DNA from: Bacteroidales bacterium
GTDB taxonomy: Bacteria > Bacteroidota > Bacteroidia > Bacteroidales > P3
Direction: 5' to 3'
Assembly (NCBI GenBank): GCA_016280915.1
Contig: JAEEHQ010000115.1
Coordinates: 1-64,000, forward strand
Length of the DNA stretch: 64,000 nt
The position numbers were made by a program, and so were the translations under genes. Below are positions 26,044-35,276 of this stretch, in pieces; the stretch's first letter is position 1; each line of letters begins with the position of its first letter. The notes under the pieces were generated by a model. It made no database searches. It worked only from the letters and a program-made list of their open reading frames with translations, and was not told where the DNA came from.

Positions 26044-27951
26044 ATGAAAACTAACCAACAACAACCGAATGACAACAAACAGGGTAAAAGCTGGATCAGC
26101 TCGTGGTGGCCTTTCATCACAGCCTTCTGCTTGCTTTTGCTATTCAACGGCTTTTTGCAGCCGCTGCTGGTAAAGTCGCAACTGAAAGAGACCGACTACG
26201 GCACCTTTACGCAGTATGTGAACGAAGGAAAGGTGGAAGAGGTGCTGATCAAAGACAATAAAATCTTCTTTTCCATCGATGACAAAGATAAAAACGGCAA
26301 GAATGTTACCTACGTGACGGGGCAGATGGACGACCCCGGGTTGGTGGAGCGTTTGTCTGAAGCTCCCAGCAGCAGCGAGAGCGGCCATATTGTCTTCACC
26401 CAAGAAATACCGCAAGAGAACTCACCGATATCCAATTTCCTGATGTGGTGGGTGCTGCCAGGCGTACTATTCTATCTCATCTTCAACTTGACGATGAAAA
26501 AGATGTCGAAACGAGGCGGTGGCATAGGTAATTTCATGTCGTTTGGCGAAAGCGGAGCCAAAATCTATGCCGACAGCCAAGTGAAGACCACCTTTGCGGA
26601 TGTGGCCGGACAGGACGAAGCCAAGGAGACCCTACAGGAAATGGTCGACTTCTTACATAATCCTACAAAATACACCGATATCGGTGCCTCTCTGCCGAAG
26701 GGGGCATTGTTGGTTGGCCCTCCAGGCACGGGCAAGACTCTTATTGCCCGTGCCGTGGCAGGAGAGGCCCATGTGCCTTTCTTCTCCATCAGCGGCTCGG
26801 AATTTGTGCAGATGTTTGTGGGCATGGGAGCCTCCAAAGTGCGCGACCTCTTCAGGCAGGCCGACGAGAAAGCACCCTGCATCATCTTCATCGACGAGAT
26901 TGATGCGATTGGCAAACGGCGCGACAGCAGCGGATATGGCGGCAACGATGAGCGCGAACAGACCCTCAACCAACTGCTGACAGAGATGGATGGTTTCGAC
27001 AGCCGCAAGGGCGTGGTCATTCTGGCTGCCACCAACCGCCCCGAAATGTTGGACAAAGCGTTGCTGCGTCCGGGACGTTTCGACCGCCGTGTGCAGATGG
27101 AGTTGCCCGACTTGGAAGGTCGTGAGGCCATCCTCAAGGTGCACCTGAAACATATAAAACACCAAGAAAACATTTCTCTAAACATGATAGCACGGGCCAT
27201 GGCGGGCAGTAGCGGGGCCGAGATAGCCAATATCGTCAACGAAGCTGCCCTGAGGGCCGTGCGCATGGGTCGCACGGTGGTCAGCCAGCAAGACCTGGAA
27301 GAGAGCATCGAGACCGTAATGGCTGGCGCACAACGTAAAGGCAAGATGATCTCGGACACAGAACGCCGCATCATCAGCTACCACGAGATTGGTCACGCCA
27401 TGGTGGCTGCCCGCCAAGGTGGGTCGGCACCAGTACACAAAATAACCATCGTGCCCCGCACCTCGGGAGCCTTGGGCTACACCATGCAGGTGGACAGCGG
27501 CGAGCAGGTGCTGATGAGCAAGAGCGAGCTGCAGAACCGCATAGCCACCCTCACGGGCGGCCGGGCGGCCGAGGAGTTGATGTGTGGAACCGTCACCACC
27601 GGAGCCAGCAACGACATCGAACAGGCCACCAAACTGGCCCGCGCCATGGTGACCCGCTACGGAATGAGCGACAAATACGGCATGATGGCGTTGGAGACAG
27701 TCAATGGGGCCTACTTAGGAGGCGACACCTCGCTGGCTTGTGCCCCTGAGACCGCTGCCGACATCGACAACGAAGTGCGACAGCTGATTGCCGACAGCTA
27801 TGCCAAGGCCAAGAAAATCATCACAGAAAACCGCGCCCAGATGGATGCCGCCGCCAAAGTGCTTTTGGAAAAGGAAACCATCACAGGCGAAGAGTTCATG
27901 GAGATTATCAACAGTCCAACGCTATTAGCACAATCCTCTCAAAACGAATAA
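26044..27951 (+). CDS. ftsH: ATP-dependent zinc metalloprotease FtsH
   Basis: 635 residues from ATG 26044 ([20 protein letters not shown]). Two membrane helices frame a periplasmic domain (about 20-40 and 135-155). The AAA+ module holds Walker [19 protein letters not shown] near 224, Walker [15 protein letters not shown], and the second region of homology [20 protein letters not shown]. The zinc protease motif [12 protein letters not shown] is near 446. FtsH degrades membrane and regulatory proteins; in E. coli it controls LpxC. The phospholipase D-type gene begins two bases after its stop, indicating an operon with phospholipid genes. Confidence 0.97.
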   Translation: MKTNQQQPNDNKQGKSWISSWWPFITAFCLLLLFNGFLQPLLVKSQLKETDYGTFTQYVNEGKVEEVLIKDNKIFFSIDDKDKNGKNVTYVTGQMDDPGLVERLSEAPSSSESGHIVFTQEIPQENSPISNFLMWWVLPGVLFYLIFNLTMKKMSKRGGGIGNFMSFGESGAKIYADSQVKTTFADVAGQDEAKETLQEMVDFLHNPTKYTDIGASLPKGALLVGPPGTGKTLIARAVAGEAHVPFFSISGSEFVQMFVGMGASKVRDLFRQADEKAPCIIFIDEIDAIGKRRDSSGYGGNDEREQTLNQLLTEMDGFDSRKGVVILAATNRPEMLDKALLRPGRFDRRVQMELPDLEGREAILKVHLKHIKHQENISLNMIARAMAGSSGAEIANIVNEAALRAVRMGRTVVSQQDLEESIETVMAGAQRKGKMISDTERRIISYHEIGHAMVAARQGGSAPVHKITIVPRTSGALGYTMQVDSGEQVLMSKSELQNRIATLTGGRAAEELMCGTVTTGASNDIEQATKLARAMVTRYGMSDKYGMMALETVNGAYLGGDTSLACAPETAADIDNEVRQLIADSYAKAKKIITENRAQMDAAAKVLLEKETITGEEFMEIINSPTLLAQSSQNE

Positions 27952-27952
27952 C

Positions 27953-29176
27953 ATGACCCTCGCCATCATCCTCCTCATATTGCTAGTTTGGGTGCTGTGG
28001 CTTACCAGCAAGCCCGGCAGAGTTCCCCTTATCTGCGAGGCAGACAGAGAGCAGTTGGCCTCCCGCCTGGACAACCGCTCTATCCAAGACAACCAGATTG
28101 AGACCTATCCCGACTTCCGCCAAATGGTGCAACAGTTGCTGGAAGACATCGAGGAGGCAGAGCAGTTCATCCACGTGCAATTCTTTAAATTCGAGGGAGA
28201 TGTGGTAGGACAAAGTATCGGCAACGCCTTGGCCAAGAAGGCCAAAGAGGGTGTGGAGGTGAGGCTGCTCTACGACGACTTAGCCAACCTCAAAAGCAAA
28301 TGGTATTATCGCAAGCTGCAGGAGCAAGGAATAGAGGTATGTGGATTTGGCCCGACACACATCCCTTTCCTGCGCAAGAAAGACAACTACCGCAACCACA
28401 GGAAAGTGGTCGTCATAGATGGCAAGAAAGGCTATCTGGGCGGCATGAACATAGCCGACCGTTACTACCAAGGACTATCATGGGGCGAATGGCGAGACAC
28501 GCAGATACGCATTCAGGGACCCGCCGTGGCACAATTGCAGCAGGCTTTCCTCAGCGACTGGCGTTATGCGTCGGGCACCCTGTTGGCTTCCCCCCATTAT
28601 TTCCCCAAAGTCGAATCAATGGGAGAAATACCTGTGCGAGTAATCACTTCGGGTCCGATTGGCGACGGGCCTACTATCATGAAGGAATTTTGTCGCATGG
28701 TAGACGAGAGCCAGCACTATGTCTATTGGGAGTCGCCCTATTTCATCCCCACCAAGGAAGTGATGCGCTCCATCTGCAACGCAGCACGAAGGGGTGTGGA
28801 CGTACGCATCATCCTGCCGCCCAAGGGCGACCGCGGCATCATGACCCCGCTAGCCTCCAAATCTTACATGCAAGAAGCGCTGGGGGCCGGCGTTCACATC
28901 TACTTCTACCAAAAAGGCTACATGCACTCCAAAATCATGGTATGCGACGACTGTAAGGCTACCGTTGGTTCCACCAACATCGACCCCCGCAGCTACCTCT
29001 TAGACATGGAGATTAACGCCTTCATAGAGAGCATAGAATATGCAAAAGAGATAAAGAAAATCTTTCTCGCAGACGAAAAAGAGTCGGAGCTCATCACTCC
29101 AAAGAAATGGAGCGAAAGACCTATATGTCATCATATAGAAGAACGTTTGGCACGGCTTTTCTCTGCACAACTTTAA
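27953..29176 (+). CDS. Phospholipase D-type cardiolipin synthase
   Basis: 407 residues with one N-terminal membrane helix (LAIILLILLVWVLWLTS). Two HKD motifs are intact: NHRKVVVIDGKKGYLGGMNI near 148 and MHSKIMVCDDCKATVGSTN near 323, each followed by the Gly-Gly/Gly-Ser element. The usual second N-terminal helix of ClsA is missing, as in shorter ClsB/ClsC-like forms. The likely reaction joins two phosphatidylglycerols, or phosphatidylglycerol and phosphatidylethanolamine, to cardiolipin. It is sandwiched between ftsH and a CDP-alcohol transferase gene in one operon. Confidence 0.88.
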   Translation: MTLAIILLILLVWVLWLTSKPGRVPLICEADREQLASRLDNRSIQDNQIETYPDFRQMVQQLLEDIEEAEQFIHVQFFKFEGDVVGQSIGNALAKKAKEGVEVRLLYDDLANLKSKWYYRKLQEQGIEVCGFGPTHIPFLRKKDNYRNHRKVVVIDGKKGYLGGMNIADRYYQGLSWGEWRDTQIRIQGPAVAQLQQAFLSDWRYASGTLLASPHYFPKVESMGEIPVRVITSGPIGDGPTIMKEFCRMVDESQHYVYWESPYFIPTKEVMRSICNAARRGVDVRIILPPKGDRGIMTPLASKSYMQEALGAGVHIYFYQKGYMHSKIMVCDDCKATVGSTNIDPRSYLLDMEINAFIESIEYAKEIKKIFLADEKESELITPKKWSERPICHHIEERLARLFSAQL

Positions 29177-29188
29177 AAGAGAACGAAT

Positions 29189-29881
29189 ATGGATATCAAA
29201 CAATCAAAAAGAATACAGACCTCTGTGCTGAACGGCATGGAAAAGCGAGCCTTGGTGTGGCTGGCAGAACGTCAACCCAAATGGGTTAGCAGCAACCTAA
29301 TGACCTTCGTAGGCTTTGTTGGAGCAGCTGTTGTGGCAGCGGGATTCGTCCTCTCCAACCTCGACATACAATGGTTGTGGCTAAGCTCGTTGGGAATGGT
29401 CATCAACTGGTATGGTGACTCGCTGGACGGCACCTTGGCACGTGTGCGCAATACCCAGCGGCCCATCTTCGGCTATTATGTCGACCATACCATCGACTGC
29501 GTGAACGAGGGAATGATGTTTATCGGGGTGGGGTTATCGCCCTTTGTCCACCTCGACTTGGCGCTCATTGCCTATGCACTTTATTTGATTATGACCATCA
29601 ACGTGAGCATCAACGCCCACCTAAAAGGCGAATTTAAACTAACCTACGCCAAAATGGGACCGACCGAATTCCGGCTTATCATCATCATTGTGAACACCCT
29701 ACTGATAGCCTTTTCGGGACTGAGTGAATGGTGCAGAAGGGTTACTGTATGTGGCCTTCCATTCGAACTGAGGATGCTTGACGTGGTTGCTATCGTGGTC
29801 ATCATCATCCTGATTCTGATGTTGGTATTTACCTTCATAGCTGATGCCAAAGGCTACGCCAAGATAGACCCGAAGAAATAA
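29189..29881 (+). CDS. CDP-alcohol phosphatidyltransferase
   Basis: 230 residues with about six membrane helices. The family signature reads DSLDGTLARVRNTQ then GYYVDHTIDC near 76-105, giving the D-G-x2-A-R-x8-G-x3-D-x3-D pattern with all four aspartates. Such enzymes move a phosphatidyl group from CDP-diacylglycerol to an alcohol (glycerol-3-phosphate, serine or inositol-phosphate). The substrate is not fixed by the motif; the long N-terminal part and the lone position after a PLD gene leave inositol-phosphate or glycerol-phosphate as options. Twelve bases separate it from the PLD gene. Confidence 0.88.
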   Translation: MDIKQSKRIQTSVLNGMEKRALVWLAERQPKWVSSNLMTFVGFVGAAVVAAGFVLSNLDIQWLWLSSLGMVINWYGDSLDGTLARVRNTQRPIFGYYVDHTIDCVNEGMMFIGVGLSPFVHLDLALIAYALYLIMTINVSINAHLKGEFKLTYAKMGPTEFRLIIIIVNTLLIAFSGLSEWCRRVTVCGLPFELRMLDVVAIVVIIILILMLVFTFIADAKGYAKIDPKK

Positions 29882-29883
29882 GG

Positions 29884-30762
29884 CTACTTCTTAATTCGAT
29901 ACTGGCGAGGGGTAAGTCCCGTCTGCCGATGGAAGAAACGAATGAAGGATGAGGGGGTGGAAAAATGCAACTCATCAGCAATCTGCTGCACGCTCAAGCG
30001 ACTGTTTTTTAGAAGGCTTTTGGCGGCAAACAGCAATAGGCGTCCCACCCAATCTTGCACGGAAGAACCTGTGGTTTTGCGCACCACAGTACTCAGGTAC
30101 TTGGGCGTAACGAACAATTGCTCAGCATAGTAAGAAACGTCGTGTTCCTCCCTATGTCGCCGAAGAAGGAGCACGAAGAAATCCTTGCTCAGCTGTTCCT
30201 GCCGAGAGAGGGAGCGGACCTTCACGTTGCCTGTGGATTGCGACTCCAAGGTGAGCAGCAGAAGGGTTTGTATCAGCGGTACGGTCAGCATCAGGTTACT
30301 CTCCTTCACTTGGGGGTAGGCCCTGCGGCGAAGGACTGCCAGAATGTGGCGAATATCGTCGCCCACCTCATCGGCGAGAACGATGTCCTGAGTGCCCATC
30401 TCATCCAGTTTGTTCAAACCCTCCAGCAGTTTTCCGCTTAGATACTCGTCGCCCCGCATGAGTAACATTTCGTTCTGCGAACCCAATTTCAACAAATACT
30501 CCGACGTGATGAAAACAACCGTGGCTTTCAGGTCATTGCTGTATTCCAATACCGAGAAAAGCTGTCCCGGCAAAGCATAGAAGACCCCGTTGCGGCCAAC
30601 CTGATGGTGACTTTGGCTAAGCTGATAGGCAAAGGTGCCCCGATTGCAGATGCCCAAAAGCAAGCCACTCACCACGATGGCATTGCCCTGCTGTATCATT
30701 TCGTCATCCTGCCCGGCAAGAATGTCGAAAACTCCTATATCTTTCGTGTCAATATAACTCAT
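29884..30762 (-). CDS. AraC family transcriptional regulator
   Basis: About 292 residues from ATG 30762 (MSYIDTKDIGVFDILAG); an ATG at 30798 adds 12 residues. The N-terminal 180 residues form a cupin-like sensing domain of the type found in Bacteroidota AraC proteins (GQLFSVLEYSNDLKATVVFI). The C-terminal double helix-turn-helix is clear: YYAEQLFVTPKYLSTVVRKT, then VQQIADELHFSTPSSFIRFF and the signature tail RQTGLTPRQYRIKK. Ligand and targets are unknown. It ends three bases from the convergent CDP-alcohol transferase gene and is divergent from the antiporter gene, a possible target. Confidence 0.9.
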   Translation of the reverse strand: MSYIDTKDIGVFDILAGQDDEMIQQGNAIVVSGLLLGICNRGTFAYQLSQSHHQVGRNGVFYALPGQLFSVLEYSNDLKATVVFITSEYLLKLGSQNEMLLMRGDEYLSGKLLEGLNKLDEMGTQDIVLADEVGDDIRHILAVLRRRAYPQVKESNLMLTVPLIQTLLLLTLESQSTGNVKVRSLSRQEQLSKDFFVLLLRRHREEHDVSYYAEQLFVTPKYLSTVVRKTTGSSVQDWVGRLLLFAAKSLLKNSRLSVQQIADELHFSTPSSFIRFFHRQTGLTPRQYRIKK

Positions 30763-31084
30763 GATATCCACCACAGCAATTTTCGTACCACACGACAAAA
30801 CCTGTCAAGAAACTGGGATAATTTGAGAATGACGATATCGGGTCGATTGTTGATTGTCTTGTGCAACCTGCGCTACTTTTTGCGGCGGCATAAGGATAAG
30901 AAAAATAAAAAGAACAAAGTATCAACATGTTGATTGCCATATATTTGAAAAGGACCGTCATTATTGTGAAAAAAAAATTGATTTTTGATGGTGTTGTAGG
31001 ACAATAAGCGGGAGGAAGATGCGTTATAAGCAAATATAATTGCTTAGTTTGATATTTTTTGATTAATAACAAAACGCGAGAAAC
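30763..31084. other. Divergent intergenic region between the AraC gene and the antiporter gene
   Basis: About 320 bases, A/T rich in the second half, with no supported gene. It should hold promoters for both neighbours; no box is convincing. Confidence 0.5.
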
Positions 31085-33358
31085 ATGTCATCATTGCCCC
31101 CTATCTTTTTGGACCTTGCCATCATTTTGATTACCGCCGGTGTGATTACGGTGATTTTCAAATGGCTGAAGCAGCCATTGGTGTTGGGCTATATAGTGGC
31201 TGGTTTTTTCATTGGACCTTATTTTCCATGGTTTCCGGCCATCAGCGATGACACAAACATACACGTTTGGAGCGACATTGGCATTGTCTTCCTGATGTTT
31301 GCCTTGGGCTTGGAGTTCAGCATCAAGAAACTGAAAAAGGTGGGTGCTACCGGGGCTGTGACGGCCCTGACGGAGCTGGCGGTGATGTTTGTGATAGGAA
31401 ACACGGTGGGCCATGTGCTGGGAATGGGCGACATGAGCTGCATTTTCTTGGGCTGCATGCTCTCCATCTCGTCGACGACAATTATCATCAAGTCGTTTGA
31501 AGACCTGAAGCTGAAGCAACAGAAATTCACCGGCACGGTGACAGCGGTGTTGGTGGTGGAGGACTTGGTGGCGGTGTTGCTGCTGGTGATCCTGTCGACG
31601 CTGAGCGTGAGCCGCCGTTTCGACGGGGCACAGCTGGGCATGAGCATGGTGAAGCTGGTCTTCTTTCTGATAGTGTGGTTCACCTTCGGCATCTTCCTCA
31701 TCCCATCGTTTCTGCGTTGGATGCGCAAATGGATGTCGGAGGAGACGCTGTGCATCGTGGCCGTGGGCCTTTGTTTCGGCATGGTGGTGTTTGCCGATTT
31801 TGCGGGATTCTCGACGGCATTGGGTGCCTTTGTGATGGGTGCCATTCTAGCAGAGACCATCGAGGCGGACGTAATCCATCGCATCATCACCCCCATCAAA
31901 GACCTCTTTGGGGCGGTGTTCTTCGTGTCGGTTGGCATGCTGGTGAACCCACAGGTGCTGGTGCACCAGTGGTACTACATCCTTGTTATTGCCTTGACGG
32001 TGGTGGCGTTCAAATCGCTGAGTGCGACCTTGGGCATCCTGCTGAGCGGCAAGCCGCTGAAGGGGGCCATGCAGGGCGGGTTTTGTTTCTGCAACATAGG
32101 AGAGTTCAGCTTTATCATAGCGGGCTTGGGCCTGAGTTTTGGCGTGATTGACCAGAATCTTTACCCCATCATCGTGTCGGTTTCGATAATCACCACCTTT
32201 GTAACCCCCTATATGATCAAAGGGGGCACACCGGCCTACGAGTGGTTGTACCCCAGAATACCCGATAGAGGGAAAAGGCTGCTAGACAAGTACAGCAGCT
32301 CGTCGCGCACGGCAGGCCACGAGAACAAGCTGACAGCCTTCATCAAGAAGCAGGTGCTGGGCATCCTGTTCTACGGCATCATCATCGCCGCGCTGTCGCT
32401 GCTGAGCATCCTGCTGCTGAAGCCGTTCCTGAACAAACTTTTTGCCGATATCGGCATACCCGAGATATGGAGCAACCTGGTGGGCATGGTTGCCACCCTG
32501 TTGGTGTTGGCACCCTTCCTTTGGGCCATGGCTGTGAAGGGGGTGAGCAAGAAGCTGGAGCTGCAGATGTTGGAGATAGGGAGCAACAGCCAGGCTATCG
32601 TGTTGCCGTTGTTGCTGCTGCGCTATTTTGTGGCCCTGACGGCGGTGGGCTGGGTAGTGTCGAGATATGTGCACATTGCCGTGGGTTTTCTGCTGGTGAT
32701 AGCCATCGTGGTGGTGTTTGTGAGCCTTGCCGCCAAACCGGTCATCGCTTTCTACCACCGCATCGAGAACCATTTCGTCACCAACCTCAACTCGCGCCAG
32801 GCACAGAACTCCTTTGCCATTCCTGAGGAGTTGGAGAACAGTTTCTACATGGACAGCTGCACCATGACCGCCTACTCGCCTTGGTCGGGCAAGACGCTGC
32901 GCGAATGCGGCATACGTAAGTTATTTGGTGTGAACGTGGTCAGTCTGGAACGCGCCGGCATCATCTACGACCTGCCCGACAAGAAAACGCAGCTGCTGCC
33001 AGGCGACCGAGTGACCCTGATTGGCAGCGAAGACCAGGTGTCGAAGGTGCGCAGCCAAATCACCGTGGAGCCCGACATGCTTATACACGACCACAGCGAC
33101 CACAATATCAACAACTACACCATGGTGATACCGGAAGGGCACGCATTGGTGGGACGCGCCATAAAAGATGCCCGCCTGATGATGATTTACAACGCCCTGG
33201 TCATCGGCATCAAACGTGGAGATAAGACCATGTTCAACCCCTCTGGCAACGAAGTGTTTGAAGCCGGAGACCTGGTGATGTTTATCTCACCCCAGAACAT
33301 CGATGTCAACGAGCTGCTGGACCACTATGAGGAAACGGTAGGAACCGAACAAGAATAG
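31085..33358 (+). CDS. Kef-type monovalent cation/H+ antiporter with two RCK_C (TrkA_C) domains
   Basis: 757 residues. Residues 1-400 are a Na+/H+ exchanger domain of 12-13 helices, with IGIVFLMFALGLEFSIKKLK, the paired ALGAFVMGAILAET and FVSVGMLVNPQVL, all typical of CPA2. A second helical block (about 425-560) follows. The C-terminus carries two TrkA_C-like domains: TLRECGIRKLFGVNVVSLER ... LLPGDRVTLIGS and ALVGRAIKDARLMMIYNALV ... FEAGDLVMFIS. The NAD-binding TrkA_N domain of E. coli KefB/KefC is missing, so gating by glutathione adducts is unlikely. Ion (K+ or Na+) is not determined by sequence. Confidence 0.9.
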   Translation: MSSLPPIFLDLAIILITAGVITVIFKWLKQPLVLGYIVAGFFIGPYFPWFPAISDDTNIHVWSDIGIVFLMFALGLEFSIKKLKKVGATGAVTALTELAVMFVIGNTVGHVLGMGDMSCIFLGCMLSISSTTIIIKSFEDLKLKQQKFTGTVTAVLVVEDLVAVLLLVILSTLSVSRRFDGAQLGMSMVKLVFFLIVWFTFGIFLIPSFLRWMRKWMSEETLCIVAVGLCFGMVVFADFAGFSTALGAFVMGAILAETIEADVIHRIITPIKDLFGAVFFVSVGMLVNPQVLVHQWYYILVIALTVVAFKSLSATLGILLSGKPLKGAMQGGFCFCNIGEFSFIIAGLGLSFGVIDQNLYPIIVSVSIITTFVTPYMIKGGTPAYEWLYPRIPDRGKRLLDKYSSSSRTAGHENKLTAFIKKQVLGILFYGIIIAALSLLSILLLKPFLNKLFADIGIPEIWSNLVGMVATLLVLAPFLWAMAVKGVSKKLELQMLEIGSNSQAIVLPLLLLRYFVALTAVGWVVSRYVHIAVGFLLVIAIVVVFVSLAAKPVIAFYHRIENHFVTNLNSRQAQNSFAIPEELENSFYMDSCTMTAYSPWSGKTLRECGIRKLFGVNVVSLERAGIIYDLPDKKTQLLPGDRVTLIGSEDQVSKVRSQITVEPDMLIHDHSDHNINNYTMVIPEGHALVGRAIKDARLMMIYNALVIGIKRGDKTMFNPSGNEVFEAGDLVMFISPQNIDVNELLDHYEETVGTEQE

Positions 33359-33507
33359 TTTTTTATTTATCAAGAATTGGAGACTTTCTCTACCGGCAAT
33401 GTATAGGAATTGTTTGATACTATCAACTATAAACTTCAAACTTTAAACTTTAAACTATAAACTTTAAACTAATAACTAATACCATTATACTGTTAACTAA
33501 AAAAGTT
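33359..33507 (+). repeat. A/T-rich simple repeats between the antiporter and ctpA
   Basis: Between about 33425 and 33480 the heptamer/decamer words aaactttaaact and aactataaactt recur five or six times in direct order. Such simple repeats are common between Bacteroidota genes. The ctpA-type gene starts at 33508. Confidence 0.7.
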
Positions 33508-35151
33508 ATGAAGCAAAAAATTGTGCTACTGCTACTGCTTGCGATGGGAATGTCCGTCACGGCACAGAACGAAACCAACGACAAAGGTTTTGAAATTTCT
33601 AAGAATTTGGAAATCTTTGCCAACGTATACAAGAACCTGCACATGAACTATGTTGATGACGTGGACCCGGGTAAGACCATGAAGGTGGCCATAGATGCGA
33701 TGCTGGCCTCGATGGACCCTTACACCAACTATTTTGCCGAGAGTGACATGGAGGATGTGAAGATGCAGGTGCTGGGACAGTATGGTGGCATAGGATCGCT
33801 TATCCACCAGCAGGGCGACAGCATTTATATTACCGAGCCTTACGAGGGGCTGCCTGCTGACAAGGCCGGCATACGCATTGGCGACCGCATCGTGGCCGTC
33901 AACGGCGAGAGCACCAAGGGCAAGACTACGGCCGATGTGAGCAGCGCCATGCGCGGTCAGGCCGGCACCGAGCTGACCCTTCGGCTGGAAAGAGAGGGGA
34001 AGGAGTTTGACGTGAAGCTGACCCGAGGAGAGATTAGGTTGCCCAACGTGCCTTACTACGGCATGGCGGAGGGGAAAATAGGCTATGTGCGCCTCGACGA
34101 ATTCACCCAAGATGCTGCCAAGAATGTGCGCGAGGCTTTCCGCCAGTTGAAACGCGAACACCCCGACATGAAGGGTTTCATTCTAGATCTGCGCAACAAC
34201 GGCGGCGGCCTAATGAACGAGGCCGTGGACATAGTGAACATCTGGGTGAAGAACAACGAACTTGTGGTGGAGACCAAAGGCAAGGTGGCTTCGAAGAATG
34301 TGAAAAGTCGCACCCGCATGGCTCCCGAAGACTTGGACATACCCTTGGCGGTGCTGATTAACGACAACAGTGCCTCGGCAAGCGAGATTGTGAGCGGCAG
34401 CCTGCAAGACCTCGACCGCGCCGTGATTATTGGCGAACGTTCCTACGGCAAGGGATTGGTGCAGAACATCCTGCCCATGCCTTACAACAGCCAGATGAAG
34501 GTAACCGTGTCGAAATATTTCATTCCCAGCGGCCGCTGCATACAGGCCATCGACTATAAGCACCGCGATGCCAACGGACGTGCCACGAAGGTGCCGGATT
34601 CGCTGAAGACGGCTTTTAAGACCGGCAACGGACGCACGGTGTATGACGGTTTCGGCATCGAGCCGGACATAGAAATGGAGCATGAGCCCAGCTCGCTACT
34701 TTCTGTGGCCCTTTACAACCGTTTTCATTTTTTCAACTACGCGATGAAATACCACCGAGAGCACCCCACAATAGCCCCTGCTAGCGAGTTCAAAATCAAC
34801 GACGAGATATGGAACGACTTTGTAGGCTATCTTTCGGACAAGACCTACGAGTACAAAACCTACACAGAGAACCTAATTGCCGACCTGCGCAAAGTGGCTG
34901 AGGAGGAGAACTATATGGATAATCTGAAGCAACAGATAGACCAACTGGAGAAGACCTACAAGGATGCTAAGAAGGAAGATCTGAACCGCAACCGTAAGGA
35001 AATCAGCGAACTGTTGGCCGATGCCATCATCCTCCACTACTATTACCGCAAAGGCTGCATCGAGGCCACTCTGGATTGGGACCCTGATGTGAAAAAGGCC
35101 ATAGAGGTGCTGAACAACCCCACCGAATACAACAAGATTTTAGGTAAATAG
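33508..35151 (+). CDS. C-terminal processing peptidase, S41 family
   Basis: 547 residues. A signal peptide (MKQKIVLLLLLAMGMSVTAQ) is followed by a helical region, a PDZ domain at about 90-170 (ITEPYEGLPADKAGIRIGDR), and the S41 core. The catalytic serine lies in NDNSASASEIVSG near 286-290 and the general-base lysine in ERSYGKGLVQ near 314, both family-conserved. The C-terminal 130 residues are a helical extension. CtpA-type proteases act in the periplasm on C-terminal ends of proteins, including lipoproteins and cell-wall hydrolases. It is the largest secreted protease in the window and stands alone. Confidence 0.93.
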   Translation: MKQKIVLLLLLAMGMSVTAQNETNDKGFEISKNLEIFANVYKNLHMNYVDDVDPGKTMKVAIDAMLASMDPYTNYFAESDMEDVKMQVLGQYGGIGSLIHQQGDSIYITEPYEGLPADKAGIRIGDRIVAVNGESTKGKTTADVSSAMRGQAGTELTLRLEREGKEFDVKLTRGEIRLPNVPYYGMAEGKIGYVRLDEFTQDAAKNVREAFRQLKREHPDMKGFILDLRNNGGGLMNEAVDIVNIWVKNNELVVETKGKVASKNVKSRTRMAPEDLDIPLAVLINDNSASASEIVSGSLQDLDRAVIIGERSYGKGLVQNILPMPYNSQMKVTVSKYFIPSGRCIQAIDYKHRDANGRATKVPDSLKTAFKTGNGRTVYDGFGIEPDIEMEHEPSSLLSVALYNRFHFFNYAMKYHREHPTIAPASEFKINDEIWNDFVGYLSDKTYEYKTYTENLIADLRKVAEEENYMDNLKQQIDQLEKTYKDAKKEDLNRNRKEISELLADAIILHYYYRKGCIEATLDWDPDVKKAIEVLNNPTEYNKILGK

Positions 35152-35276
35152 TGGTGTAGAGAGGAACTGTCTGGAACCACACAAAAAGGAGGATCGACTG
35201 CCACTTGGGAATTTAGGTGGATGATATCCTTTCCTCATTTTGAAAAAAGACACTTGTAACTAGATTGAATCAATAA

